Shown here piece by piece: positions 23,301-38,300 of a stretch of DNA of 64,000 nucleotides. Each line of letters begins with the position of its first letter. Position 1 is the stretch's first letter. Origin of the DNA: Hymenolepis diminuta (lineage: Eukaryota > Platyhelminthes > Cestoda > Cyclophyllidea > Hymenolepididae); the NCBI GenBank assembly GCA_900708905.1, contig CAADRB010000059.1:1408665-1472664 (forward strand). The letters run 5' to 3'. Below the pieces are notes generated by a model that had not been told where the DNA came from, searched no databases, and was given only the letters and a program-made list of their open reading frames with translations. Made by a program: the position numbers and the translations under genes.

Positions 23301-26300
23301 ACCTGATGATTGAGGTTTTGATTTAATATCAAACAATATCGTCTGATGATGTATTCATTACTTTAGAATATACTGTATCTCAAAATAAAAATATAGATAA
23401 ACGGGATATTTTTGTTTTCCGCTAAGTTTGAACATTATCTGCCCGTTTAAGAAACGGATGAAGAATATGTTGGCTTTCAAAAATATTCACTATAATAGAT
23501 TATTCAATGCAAGTAGAGTGGTGCCACAACCCCGTCCTTTAAACTTGGTAAATTCCGATGTACTCTTCCTTTCAGAATCAGATGAATTTGAATTGGTGTG
23601 TGGATATACAAATGAGTGGAAGCATTTACGTTTTAAAATCAACGTTTTTTATAACTTTCAAAAAATCACCTTCAAAGCTAAGCTTCAGTCGAACTGGGCG
23701 CCCTCAAATATGTAGACTTTTTTCGGGACCAATATCTACTAATTTCTTTTCTTTATACATCACAAGTGTTTTATTGGAAGTCATACATTTTCCTGAACAA
23801 ATCTTGATTCTGGAGTGATTATTTCGATTAATCTGAGTACAATTTTGTTCCTTACGCAAAATTCTTTAGATGATAGTTCCTTGCTGAGATTAAATAATGT
23901 CACTTATCATAAAAATTTAACATACATATAGTATTAAATTCACTTGGTATTATTAAAAATGTTGTCATATTTAATTAATAAACGATCCCTCGACACTATC
24001 AAATTTATCATCCATACTTAAATGAATCGGTTAGCAAAAGCTCATATCAAGATCTGAGTCGGACAGACAGAGAGGAGAGAGTTTTTGCGATCACCGTTAA
24101 ATTTATTAAAGAGAAAATGAAGAAATTGATAGGTTTTGTAAAATTTGAATTATTACTTCCTACGTTCATCTTAAATTTACGGGAAGTTATTAGCATATTG
24201 AACGTTTGGATAAACCGAGAACAGTCAAGGTATGAAATCCCTCCCCCATCCAGCCACATTAGTACCCAAAAGATGCTTCCATATCGATTGTCGATTTCCC
24301 TTGTCTCTAACTTGCGATCACTCAGCTAATCAGTCTATGAGGTATATGCCCTATATAAATGTTTCTTTTTTCATTCTAAGAACCTCTACCTCGCTGCTTC
24401 TCATTCTTCGTTTTTTTATTCCATCCAAAAACTCACATTCACATTCTCCTATAATACACTAAACTTTCATTCCTCTTACGCATTTCCATCAGTATTGTGC
24501 AATATATCTTGGTCTACACTTGGTACAATGATTTAGAAAGACTAATCATCAACCTCCATCTATTATGAAGATCTTTAGTCGTAGATGTCTAAGCTTAATA
24601 GATTAAAAATTTCTCATAATTTCGGGATGTCATTCTTTGCTACTAATGAGTATTTCAAAGATTGGGATACTTGCAGCATATGTCTGAAAGTTTGTTGAGA
24701 ATAAATATGTTAAACAGACGCGTATTTATCATGAACAAGGTTTTGCAGATGCGTGGATTTAACGAAGCAGTTCTATTTGATTTCAAATCAAAATAAATTG
24801 TACCTCTAGAATCGTAAAGTTCATGAAAGTGGATAATTTTAACTTTTCAATCTTTGTGGATACAAAATGGTTCGCTGGTATAAATTAGCTTTGCCAGCAA
24901 TATAGATATTAATAATCAGTAATCTGAAAAAGTTCAAAAAAGTGATTTTTCGGGATTCAGTTTTTGTCATTTGATACTTTTAGTTGATCTCTAATTGTGA
25001 GTACAGACAAAGGTCATTTTTAAAGTTTAATTAATCGACTTTTGCGGGGGTTCATAAGGCCAGCGAGTTAATTTTTTTTTAAATTTGAAGTAAAAAAATA
25101 TAACGACTTATATTTTTGAGCCATCGAACTCAGTGCAAGCAAATATTTTCAATTATTGTACTCTTACAATGGTTTTAGTTGTTTATTCACTAAGTTGAAA
25201 ATTATAATTACATCATTCACTGATTTTTCACAAATTTGAATATTTTCTAACATACGGGATTATTTGTTCTTATTTGAAATAACCTAAGATTTATTAAATT
25301 GATATGAAATCTCGATATGAGGCCCAATTTAAAATTCTTATATTGTAAATTTCATTTGATGTGAAATGTTAGATGGTTATCCATGATTTTCATAAGGAAA
25401 CATGACAGGTCCAGAGAATTATATTGGAGGAGGGAATATTTTTAGTCAATATTACGACTTTTTAAGTGTAATACAAATAACATCATCTTTGGATCAAATC
25501 AGATTATAAGGTTAGTAATTAGATACAGGACATTGAAATTTGTTCCTAAATATAGGACGAAAAATTTCGAAATACGGGGGCGGTTACATATATACATATA
25601 TATAATGGAAATAAAATGCATAGATGAATAAATCTTTACCCACAAATACTAAAACACATTTTGATAAAGACAGTAATTGTCAACAATATTGGTGAGGTAT
25701 AATTTCTCACAAATGTAAATTTTGCGGTATCTAACGGATTCCATCTAATAGTTTTATTTCAATAATTCGCAGTTTCGGTTTGTTTGATGGTAAATTTTAT
25801 TAAAAAAACCTACTATTTTTGTTACTATTTACATCAAGCCTATAAAAAACTTACAAAGTGTCGGAATGATTTTTGCAACATTTTGAACAACTGTAAAAAT
25901 GGCAAAAGTCCCATCAAAAATTGCAAGATTGCAGAATTTGCCTATTTGATTTCTAAAAATGTGATTTCCGATACTTTGCTTATTGATGTGTTATGTTACT
26001 TCTATGATAAAATGATGACCTTGAATTGAATTAAGATAAATTGTGTCGCGTTAGTGATGGAAGCTCATGTCAGATTTGATAAAGTTTTTTCCTCTTTATT
26101 AACTTTTATGATTTCAAGTGAATTGGTATTACAGGGATCCTTCCGTCTGACCTAATTTTCGTTCAAAATTCTTGTTAGTAGAGTAGTTCAAACTTCTCTA
26201 ATGCTTGTTTGACCCCTAATTTAAAATAGCGTGCAACTATTTAAAGCAATATTTTAATAGTTGGAAAGGTTTTGATTCTTCGTAATTATTATCATGCATG

Positions 26301-26348
26301 CAACGTTTCGTATAATAAATAGGTGTATTCAACATTAACATTTTAGGA

Positions 26349-29300
26349 ATGGATTTAAACATCAAGAAATCGCTTAATTCAGGTGAGGGTACCAGTATAC
26401 AATGTATCATTTGAGGGTCTTAATACAGAATACAAGCCAGCTCATAGATCTAAAAATGTTCCAGGTAATTCCAGACCTTGTAATTTGTAATTAATATTTT
26501 AACTGTCTCGTGTTTGTCAAAATAGATGAAAATGTGTCTGTAACTTTTTGCTAATTTATTTGAACTCAAGTTTTTGACTAATTATAATTATCTAACATAA
26601 AGGATAACACGTAAACACTTATTAGTACAAATTTGAAATTTCGCCCTTTCCAAGTGCTGATGCAATGTTAATTAAGACTGACATCGTTATGTCATGATTT
26701 TCATGTTATCACCAATTCAAGCAAGTAAATAACTTACCTATCATGCAGAATATTTAAATTTATTTTATTGTTCAACTGATATCTCCTCCAGTAAATACGA
26801 TTTAACTGCCTGCCCATTTTGTAAATTTGTAATGTAGATTTAACTTACATTAATTGGTCATATTTATAAGATTAAAAAAAATGATATTGTTTTTATTTAT
26901 CCTCACCTAGGTCTTAGCTGCAATACTTTGTGCAGCCTTCTTTCGAAATTTCATAATCATCCAGGATATGATTTATCAACATTATTTATTCTTCACAGAT
27001 CATTGCATTTAGTTAATTTTGATTATTAACAAATTTGGATTTCCCCATTTTCTGATTTCATAATACATACTTATAGTTTTTCAGATTTGTATTTCTTTAT
27101 TTCAGATTTGTTAAAGCAGACAGTTGAGGGAAAGCTTCATGACAACGTAACTCTGAATGACATAACTTTTTCCGCATCCGATAAAAAAATGAATTTACAG
27201 ATGTCTGAAATACCATTAAATGCCGGAACTTGTTCGGGCATTTTGTCCTCAGATACTCGAAAAAGCCTTCTGGGTTCTTTACTGACTTTAGGTGAAGAGT
27301 GTGATATGAAGTCAATTTCTGACGATCGTTTTCTACAGAAACCGGTAACATTCGCCTATGTTTAGTATTTTAACATTGACGACTTAGTACGTTCCTCAAT
27401 TTTTAGCCACTAAAGGCCTTTGAATTTTGGGCTTCACCTTTTTCTACATTATCTTTTTAAATTGTATCCATTTAAACCGTTTAAGGAATCGCATTTCGTT
27501 TAATCGTGATATTTTTTAGGCATTGATGAAAACATTCATCAGTTTTATAACTAGCTAAAGTGGTTGACACCTTCTAGGAAATATAAGCATATCCAATTTT
27601 GAATTTATTATCTTGCTTTTTATTATAATATTACCTTAGCTTCTCTTTAAGGTAAAGGCTTTACTGAGCTTCACGTCCACGGAAGAGAAGAAAGATCTCT
27701 TTCCCGGAAGTAATGAAGAATCAAGACCTCAATCAACTCCTTCCGATAAACGGAAATCAGAAACTGTTTTGGATGGCCTCGAAAATAGTTTTGGCTGTTT
27801 AATAAAAGGGCCATCCCTTAGATATTATAAGTTTGTTCAGTCGTAAATGCATTTTTAAACATTTACCCTATATTTTATCAGTATTTTTCGTTTGCAGTGC
27901 AAATAAAGGCGATACTTTTGACTTAAATGAACCCACCGCAGAAAAGAAATTTACATTATATCCTAAAAAAACTTTAACAGGTTAGCTAGGCATTTCTATA
28001 TGACTATGAATCATTTACAACTTGTCAAGTATTATAGATTGTTCCATCCTTCTTTCAGAAAAGAATAATGTGAGTTTACTATACACGGTGAAATATTTCA
28101 AACCATTCCTCTAAATCGATGACAATAACATCGGTGATATTTAATATCAAAATTTATTATATATGATAAAATTCAGATCGGTGGGTTTTAAATAATAAAT
28201 TCATTTATTTAAAAATCCTATCATAGACACATTGGACAATGAATTCCCAGCTTTCTTATTATAATACATTGATAAGTTTTATGATTACCTTTTCTGCATC
28301 TTGAAATTCTTCCCCACCTTTGGCTTGCAATGTTTATTTCTGAAGGTTATATTCATGGAAGCATTGTATTTTTATTTCGTTGAGCAGTTTTAAATCTTAA
28401 ATAATTATATGAAAGTACACACAAGTCATGTTCAATTTCTTCCTTACTTGCCTACAGTGTCCAATAAGAATTTTTTAGTTTTCAGAATCTCGTATGGGTT
28501 TTAAACAGTTTCTTACACTCTCCTGTTACAACAAACTTGAAGTCATTTGAACAAATTAAATTCAAACTCTAGAAGAAAGTGTTGGCTTTGAAATTTGGTA
28601 CGGAGATGTAGGGAATCTTTTTGTGCTATCACCCATATAATTAATTAAATTAGCGGAGGTGTGTTGTATAGGTAGGTTAAGTTGAAAAATTCTAGGTGGG
28701 TGAATAGGCGTGCCTTATATTTCGCATTCCATAACTCAACGCTTTTTTCTTGCAGGCTTCCAGACTAATATTTAATGGAGATGAACCATACAGTGAAGTT
28801 CAGCGACTGCAAGCTGAGGTTGATTCGTTGAGAAGTTTGTTGAAAATAGTTAGAGATTACCATAAAGAAGAAATTAGACTTCATGAGCAATCCTATGTGT
28901 AAGTTGCTTTAATTTCCTATAGCGTCAGTTTTAAATGCTCGAAAATTATCAACAATACACTACTGTACTAATTTTTAATGTACTCAGCTTCATCAGGACA
29001 TCAGAGGAATCAGAGAGAATTCATTCCGGAACATTATCAAAATTCAGTTAAAAGATTCAGTTGGCCCCGGTTGGAGTAGACTGACTGTATATTGACAAAT
29101 ACCCGAACTGAAGGTCATGCTACTAAAACTGTCGTAAATCAGGACTATTTTTACTCCAAAATTGCACTTAAAACTATCCCTTAGGTTGAAAATTATTCGC
29201 TTCCTACTGAACCTTGCTTTTTGCTAAGTAGTTGTTTGTCAGAGTAGTTCCCTCAGCATTCACTTGCCACGGTTTTAAGCGATTTGTACATTTCGTCTAA

Positions 29301-32300
29301 GGTGTTGGTGGGTGTTGCTAAAATGCAAGTATGAAAAGTTTTTCACTGAAAGATTAATTTCAAATTATTCGCAGATATTCACAATTATACACATTCATAT
29401 ATCCGAGAAAAAAAGTTGCTTTTGGGCACACATTCAATTGAGCCCTAAAGATAAGCAAAGAGATGAAGTATTAATTTGCTCAGGTTTTAAATTAAAAATG
29501 TACTTATTTAATTTTAAAAACTAAAAGGATATCACATGCTTCTACTCATATCCATTAAACGGAGGATGTAGAGGATTGGTTAATGGATACATGTTGGGTT
29601 CCAATTGGCCGAACGATGACTGTTGTCTTGACAACCCATGGGAAACTAATGCACTTGTCCTATATATTTTTCAGGTCCAGAATTAAACTGCTTGAGGAGA
29701 ATTCTTTAAGGCGGGAAAATCAGTAAGTTTATATTTATTACACTTTTTATTTGATATTTAAAGAACAGTATTATTTTCAGTACAGTTGGTTAAAAGTGAC
29801 TTTTCCGTTCCCTATAAGCTTCCTTTCCTTCAGTGCTATGTAAATGACATTAATGTTTAGTTTTATTCTTTTTTGAATACCTACCTGTATTCAAACTAAT
29901 ATTCAGCTCGTTGACGTTACCTATTATGTGAGAGACTGAGAGCAAATCCACCTGGGTATTGAGATGGAAATTGATATTTGATTAATACCTGAGCATTCTT
30001 GTGATAATTAATTATAGGCCCGGAAATGGATATCTAGATTTATTCTGAGGTTTATATATACTGAATGGATCCCTATTTATGTAGAGTCCGTGACACAGAG
30101 AGGAGAGGAGAAGGTACCATATTGGTAAATAATCCAAAGGATTAAGGTCCGGTGAGTTAGGAGTAGGCCATAAGTTTACTGTGATATTATGATGACAATT
30201 CTCAGTTATTCATCCAATCCCGGGTTTTGAGAGCTTTATGGGAAGGAGCCGTATCTTGTTGGAAGACATTGGGTCTTCCTTCATTGGTTACGCTGTCTAT
30301 CCGAGGTGGCTTAACAATGATTTGAAGAGTTCTCGCATGGGAATCTGTGCCTGGACTGACTCTAAGGCCTTGCGGAAAAGAATTGAGGAATCACGATATG
30401 GCCTTCACTGCTATAAACATCAAAAACCATCACTATTGCTGGAAACTTCGTGCGCATAACAGGTGGAGCTTCAGTGGGATCCGCCCGCACATAGCCACCT
30501 TTCATTTCTTCAATTGACTCTTTCATCCTGGTAGAAGTTTTTTGGTCGGAGAAGGGCCGAAGGCGTTCCTGTTCTTTTGGGCACTTCAGTCTGTTTAAGA
30601 GTCATTTTGCACGCATTAAACGATTCTCTTGAGTTGTTCATGTCCACATAACTGATTTTGCCTTAGAAGAACGTACGATCTGTCTCCGAGGTCACGATGA
30701 ACAACATTCCTTATTGTTCCTTCAGACTCTTGTATATCTTTGGCAAGACGTCACACTGACTTCCAAGGATTTTCGTCGATCGTACCATGCCATGCACTTT
30801 TCTGACAAATTCAAGTATTCTGAGTGAGTCAGTAGAGCGTTGACAATGTTCTTCTCTCTTCCTTGTGACGGCCAATTCATCTTCATTGTTTTCATTCAGC
30901 TCTCTTCACATTTCGCAAATGAAAGATCTGACGACTTTTAGAAATTTTGCAATTTCTAAATTACTGTGTTTTTTTTATGGACACGATTACAGTGTGTCTT
31001 CATTTCATTTGTTGTAGTAGTATCTGCCATGTGATCTTCTGATATAAAAAATACATAAATTATTCGTTTAAATTGCATAAATACAGGTGAACCCGTATAT
31101 CTTACGCACCCTGAATATATATTTATATAAATATATATATATATATACCTACCACTTTAAAAAATTGACTTCAAGCAGGACGATAAAATCAATAAATGGA
31201 CAGACGATCCTAAGGAGGGATCTTTGTAAAATTCAAATAAATAAACTTAAAAATTCTTCCATTGTTGACACGACATTTACTACATATTTTTGCAATGTGT
31301 TTTTTTATGGGCGAAATAATTAGAGCATTTCGTCTGATGATTATATAAGGGCTCACCAGTGTTTACTTGGCCCATATTCACTAAACGCATGATATCGCAC
31401 AGGATTCAGAATGCAACTCTGAATTTTTCCAAGATATTCCTTAAGAAGGGAGATCTTCCATCATCTCGCTTTCTTTTCGAAACCTGTGTGGCAAAGTGAT
31501 AAGTATTTGTGAAGCTGATAAACGCTTTACTAGGGAGTTGTAGAAAAGGAAGATACTTTAAGAAGGCTCTTCTGACCTGTTTTGATCTTCAACACACCAT
31601 AAAATGAAAAAACTGGACTATGTAAAAGAGATTTAAATTGAATTTATAAGAGACTGCAAGGTCACAATTGAAATAGAACACCAGCCCTGTGTGGTGGTGG
31701 TAAAGCAAGCACAGTGAAGAGTTCCCTTAATGTGCATTACCTTTAATCATTCCAGCTGCATACAACGGATTGGGGGTGGGGTGGAAGGTTACTAAATGAT
31801 TAAGGAATTACGTCAACTTGAATTGTCCGAGCGGATTATTAACCTTATATTAGGTCAGCATAAATTTCTCTCAGAAACCAGTGGAACGATGTTTTCTAGA
31901 AAATTTTCACAGTTTCTCGGACAAGTTACTACATCTCTTCACGATGTAACTTAATTAATGACTTAATACTAATCTTTGGGTGTCTCACTGTAGTATTTTT
32001 ATTATGCTATGTTATGTTAGGACAGTTTAATTTAGACCGAACACAGAAGATATCTGGATTTAGGTCTGTCGGCTGAGAGGTAATTGAACTACAATATCTG
32101 GAGTCTGAAATTAAAATTATTGCAGTATACTACGTACCTTTTCAGGTTATTTTAAGAAAGATAATTAGCTTATTTAAAAGATGATCCTAATGCCCCACTT
32201 TTATTAAACATGAAGTTGATTCCTCTTAAATTTTCATAAATGACGAGAGATGTGGAACACTCTGTATTCGACTAAGCTCTCTCATTTTGATAATTTGTCT

Positions 32301-35300
32301 ATTATTAGTATTATTATTATCTGTTTATTAACTCTGCCAGATAATGATAATTTTTCATCTCGATTAAAATCCCCGTAGTAAATAAATATTTGCATACATG
32401 TGTTTGTGTTTTGTTTTAATAAACCCTCCACCTGATAGTTGTATGGAGATAGCTTTATTAAGGATTGTTTAGTTTCAGAGAATCTAGCCAGCGTATGTTA
32501 TTATTTCCTACTTATTTCGATTTTCACTGCTTAACAGAAAAAAACGAAATCACAAGGAATAAATTAGGTGTATAGCAGGTATTGGTGGTCGAATAGATCA
32601 ACTGGTCTTAAAAGAGGATAATTTATACTGATACGTAAAAACATCCAATACTACAGTTGGCGTCAGGCACCAGCTCTGGAGGTATCAAAACGTTTGCAGT
32701 ATCTCATGTCTCGAGGTGTGTAAAGGTTGGGAGCAAATGATGTGAATATTCACTAAATTCAGCTTAAGGTGTCTGTGTTTTTTAATGTAAGTCAAGTTTA
32801 AAGAGATATTTGTTTAAATACACAGTTTTTCTCAGAAGTCCTCAATTCTTTGCTTTCCAAAGAGACATTTTTATACAAGTTCCTCCCATTTCGTATTATG
32901 GCATAATCTATGAGCAGAAGCTTAGGTTGAAGTAGTCACCTGTTTAAATTTCCTTAAATGAATTAATATAATAACGTCTTTCCAATGCTTTCATTTTTAG
33001 TTTAAAAAAGGAGCTAGAATTTAGTACAACGCATTACAAGTCTCGTATTAATCAATTAGAAGAGCTTCTGGAGACAAACCGAACCGAATTCGTGTCAACT
33101 GTTAAAATTGTTAAAGACGACACATTCAAAATCGTCGCGAATTTTCAAAGAGAACATGCGTGAGGACTTAACTTGGGGTACCATTTAATGTCTGAAATAC
33201 GATTCAAAATCTTTCCTTTATTTTACAGTATGGAGCTAGAGGCGCTGGCTGAACGGCATTCTAGGGCAATAGAAAGTCTACGAAAAGCTGAATCGATAGA
33301 ATCTGAGGCTCTAAATGAAATGCGGCCGACAGCTGAGACTCTCAAATCCCTACTTACCGAACTTGTATCTGTTACGAAGGAACTAAATCATGCGGAAGCT
33401 GAACATACTGCTGCTATTTCCCAACGACTCACTAAATTAGATCAACGAGAGGAAGTTGTGCGAATGGCTGAAGAACGTCTTTGTGATCGAGTGAGAATGA
33501 TTAGTTGATGTCTGTTGATATTATTTAAGTAGACTCTCAATTTTCCGCAGTTCTATTTATGGAAGATCCTGGATTATTCAGTCAAGTTCTTAATATTTAT
33601 ACGGATCTCAGTTTTTACTGACTAACATTTAAGCACCTGGTTTTTCATGACCAAATAACATTTACAATACTTTAATAAACACGTTAATCGATTTAATCAC
33701 AGTTTCTTTGTTGAAAGACGGTGATTACATATTATTTTTTTTAAACAATGAATAACTGGATGCCGAATTTTATTTTGAGAATCGATTAATATGCTTTAAT
33801 ACCATGTGAATTTTTGAAGAATGCATTGTGAGCATTAGTAGCAATGCTGGGTAAAGTGAACGGGTTAGACTATTGTAACTTAATTTAAGCTTACAAATGA
33901 GCAGACATTGGAGTAATGAACAACATAGATAAGAATGGCATATCTCCTATATCTAAATTGTGGGGCTCAAAAATGATTTTGCAATCAGGTACTTGTACCC
34001 GTTATTTACATTAAACTTTTTTACATAAATTTTTGAAGTCAGAGGGAAGCAGTAGAGTAATTATTAGAGAAAGAACAACACTAAGCCAATCGCTGTTCGT
34101 TTTTTAAGATGGTGAAATTACTTTTTCAGCAAAAGGAGATAGACAAAATGCATTTGATGCTGACAGACGCAATTGGCAAGTTAGAAGTGCAGTTGAAAGC
34201 ACAGAGCAAATCACTGGAGGATGTAAGTGTGGGTTAATTTTTGTTCAGTATGTCCCCATTTGCCTAGGATCGTTGGACATTGAAACAGGAGCAAATGCGC
34301 CTGAGCAAACTTCAGGTTGTTATGGAAGACGACAAACGAGCTCTTATCGAACACGCTGGGAAAGAACGTGTTGAACTTCAACAACTTATTGTAAGTACAT
34401 GAGGGCTTAAAAACAGTATAAAATGTTTTTCTAACGTTTTTATGTGTACAAGACAAAATTTTTCGAAGAACATCGACAAATTCAGTCCCAAATGGCAACA
34501 GAACGCAAGTCTTTTTTAGAGGAACAGCAAAAACTGAAAACAGATCAGACTAACTGGGAAAATAAGAAGGAGGAAGAGATGAATAAATTAACCCGTGTAA
34601 GCAATTCACATTTGCACTTTGTTTATTAAGCTTAACAAGATATTCCTATAAATCCTTTAACGAACATGGAGTGGGTGATCAATTGGTACTTCTCCAATGT
34701 AGGAATTTATATATACTGTCTTCCTCTCTTAAAATGAATTTTGGAAGTACAATGAGTATTATTTCAACTAAAGTCAAGCTGTTATTATCTTAAATGCTGT
34801 GAGTTGTAACCCTCTAACCTACGTATTGACTGTTTTGCTTTCATATATAAATGGACTTGAATCTCAAATGGAGAGGTTTCCTCTTCTTATGGTAATTTTA
34901 TATGAAAATTCCGGATTTTTTTCTAAATTTTACCTAAAATGCAATTATATTTAAAGCTAGCTGCCGAGAACAGGCGCATTTGTATTCTTTCTTGTCTGTC
35001 ATGTTGATCAGACAATACACATTTTTCGTACCTTCTGCGTACAGCCTACAAAATATCTTGAGGACATAAATTTAGACATGCTAGTTTCCACGCATGCTCT
35101 CATTCTCTCTTCGTTAAGAATTTAAAAGTGTTGCAACAAAATTATTTTCTTAAGGCGAAATTTTTCTAGACTGTTTTTAGTATCTATATTTTCTTGGCAG
35201 ATTGTTAGAGTTATCATTCACTCCGGAGTATATGAAGGAATTTTAAAAATAATTAAAAAGTATTTCTGAAGATATCTTAGTCTTTATCATTCAATGACTA

Positions 35301-38300
35301 ACATATTTTATCTTGCGTTTCTTTTGACCTATTTTTCCTGTGAGGAAATACATATGTATTGTTCATATTTGTAATTTTAGCTTAAAACGGAACTAGAAAG
35401 TGCCAAAGAAGCCTTTCTTATTGAACGTCATGCTCTAGATGAGCGTGTTCATCAACTACGTTTGGATGAGATTAAACTAACGGAGACACAACATCACTTA
35501 GATTTTATCAGGTAGTCAGCGTTTACGAAAATTTATATGAACAAGTTACAAGTCACACACATCCGTGCACACACATTTCTGTTACAGGAGCGATTTACAA
35601 AGCAGGGAATTGTCTCTTAATGAACGATCGGCCGAACTAGGTCGGAGAAATGAAGAAATGAGTACTAGAGAAGCAGCACTGAATGGTACTCAAGCTGTGG
35701 TTACAGAAATCGATGCTAAATGCAAACGCTTGGCTGAAGAGCAGAGAAAGATGAATGAGAAATTAGAAAAACGCCAAAAAGAGCTCCATGAAAGAGAAAA
35801 ACATATTGAGAAGGTATGTTGCAATTAGCTGCATAAATTAAAGCTACTTATCCCTATTAGAACGAAGAACGCTTGGTCCAAAGACAGAACGAGTTACTGG
35901 AAAAGGAAAAGACAGATAAGAAGATTGTTTGTTCCCACTGTAAAAAAGCCGTAAAGAGATTATCTCGAACTGAGGTCGATCCGGGTTATAAATATCAACC
36001 TATAGATCATGATAGGTATTTCAGTGGTAAGGTTCATTTTGTGTCACATTGTATCTTGAAGCACTATTAAAATTTCATGCCACTGTTGATCAAACGTTAA
36101 AATAGAAATATGTCTCATAAACAATTCCCTACTTAAGGTGCAATACATTGGCGCTCGTCATCACTCAAGCATAAAATTTTCTAATTTGCCTTGTTTATCG
36201 AGTTTGTGCCTTTAGTACTCACCGATATTTTATCCTTAATTAGTCTTAGATTATCCACATTTATTAATTTTCGATCTCATCTTTATATTACTCCCTTACC
36301 GCAAAAGTACTTAGGGTGTCCGATAGTAGCAGACTTATGCTATTTATTTAATACTACGAGAATGCTAACGTTAGAATTACACCCTCACAGTGTTTAGTAG
36401 ATTTCTCCGAAAGATTCTGAAGACAAGCATCAGCGAAGAAAACCTCATTAAGTGAAAATTCTTCCTCATTCTATTATCTTGAAATTTTTTTCGAGTCTTC
36501 AGGTTTCAAAGTGAGTAAAAGAGAAAGCTTACACAAATTCATGGCTAAGGCAAATCAATTTTAACAGATTTGTCATGATCAAAACTGCCACTAGTGCCGA
36601 CTTTGTTTCAAAATGCGTTAATCTCCGCCTCCTACGATATCGACAGAAAACTGTAAAGCGAGAAGCTCTTTACTAAATGTGAATGTTTCCTATAAGGAAC
36701 TCAATGCTGTTATAGTATCTACTGCACTGTTGTTCCACAAGCGCAATGATAAATAAGGCCTACAAGTACCAAATTTCTGGATGCATGAGCTTCATGAAGC
36801 ATGGGCAGTTAATACAGCACTTATCAGAATGTCATTCACAATGTTGACATTAAAAAACTTTGGATAAAGCAACTGAAATAGCAGTTACACTTTGTTCCAA
36901 ACTAAGCGAAAAAAGTAAAAATACTCTATCTCATAGATTATATCTCCTCATGAATCTGCTTATCCGAACTGTCTGTTGCAAACTAGCTTTATAAATGAAA
37001 TTCGTCCTATATCTCTTCATACGCTTACCCTACGAGCACCCATTCTCTCATTATGAAGACATTTTCAAATGGGGCCCAGTATGATGCCACACTCTCTATT
37101 GAGTCGTAACACTGTACAAATTGAGAAAGTGAATTTAATACGCTGACGTTGAGAGGTTAATTTTCTGAACTTTGAGCTGATTTGCTAGTTCATCCGTAGA
37201 TAACAATGATGTTTTTAACCTTTTGATTTGTGCCAAATAGTAAATATTAGTACCGACATAGTTTTCACTGGCTGTAGTTCTAATAGCTTAAAAAATTAAT
37301 TAATGAAATGTATATATATATATACTGCCATCAAAAGAAATAATTTTTTACGAAAAATAAAATACTAGTGTACTTAATTTGGAGTAAAGTGACATACGGG
37401 AATGGTTAACAATTTTAAATGGTGACCTGTCATAAAATGAATGGTTATTTTTCAGACTTCTTAAAATTTAAATTTGAATCTAAATGATTTGGATGATACT
37501 GTTAATGTTAAACTATCAGCTTGTAACAGAAGCTCTGTCCATTTTTAATCTGAATTAAAATGAACATTTTGTCAAAAATACATTTATTTAGTGTTCGCCA
37601 TAGTCACCATTTTTATTAATTACATCTTCCCATCTTGGCATAAACTTTCTCATTCCTTCTCCATAGAAGTTTGGACTTAAAAAAAGAAACTAGATTCATT
37701 TCTACCCCTTCTCTTGAAGTAAGCCTTTGTCCTATTAAATGATTCTGTAAGCTTCTGAAAAGATGAAAATTGGCTGGTGTAAGAGAAGATGAGAGAATAT
37801 GGTGGGTGATACATGACTTCCCAGCCAAATTCTTCAAGGAGATTTTTGGTTGCTCTTGAAGTGTGGGTCTGGCATTGTCATGGTGCAGAATCCCTCCTTT
37901 TCGATTGATCAAACTCTACTGACTAAACAGCTTTTAAACGAGTTAGCTACTGACAGTAAACTCCAGATGTTATTCTTTGATTGTCACCCAGACTCAGCTC
38001 TAGAGAGAGAAGATAAAGGTGTCGCCACACATAGAATTTTATTGGCATAAAAGTAATAATAACTCAAATGAGTCCCATGCCCGATGTGGTTGAACATGAT
38101 TGGACTGTCGTACGAATGACACTTGATCTTGTCATGTCTGCACCTGCCTTGATAATGACATGGACTGAGATTGATATTGAATCCCATGCAATATTGTTTA
38201 GTTATTAAGTCTTTCTTAATATTTTTTAGCAAAGTGTCAAAATTATCTGAGCAGAAGCACGCTGGACTCACGACAGGAGCCCATAAAGATTATTCAAGAT

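Larger units (their letters stand above)
21327..26348. other. Intergenic, 5 kb, no intact gene
   Basis: This is AT-rich DNA between the lipoyl gene and FBF1. It contains a LINE-like relic at 23075-23300 and a C-rich tract at 22471-22494. No exon encoding the missing PDHX domains was found. Short readings at 23428-23715, 24117-24460 and 25784-26029 are low in complexity and unsupported. No clear promoter motif precedes the FBF1 start. Confidence 0.5.

Noticed and set aside
25570..25605. TA-rich runs here and near 31125-31147 and 37310-37326 as microsatellite loci
   Set aside because: They are short (under 25 bases) and imperfect and are expected at this base composition.
20834..26348. Hidden exons completing a full-length PDHX downstream
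   Set aside because: I looked for splice-bounded frames resembling the E3-binding and acyltransferase domains between 21327 and 26348 and saw none; exon 3 ends in a stop in its only consistent frame.
27087..27365. Open frames in both strands around FBF1 exon 2
   Set aside because: The minus-strand frame is a shadow. The plus-strand frame extends beyond the true exon on both sides, and splice sites at 27106 and 27344 give a continuous phase with neighbours.
30238..30459. Plus-strand open frame inside the mariner copy
   Set aside because: It is the antisense of the transposase relic, which reads clearly on the minus strand.
37850..38050. Plus-strand open frame of 66 codons in FBF1 intron 15
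   Set aside because: It is antisense to the mariner fragment at its start and has no splice sites that fit the FBF1 frame.
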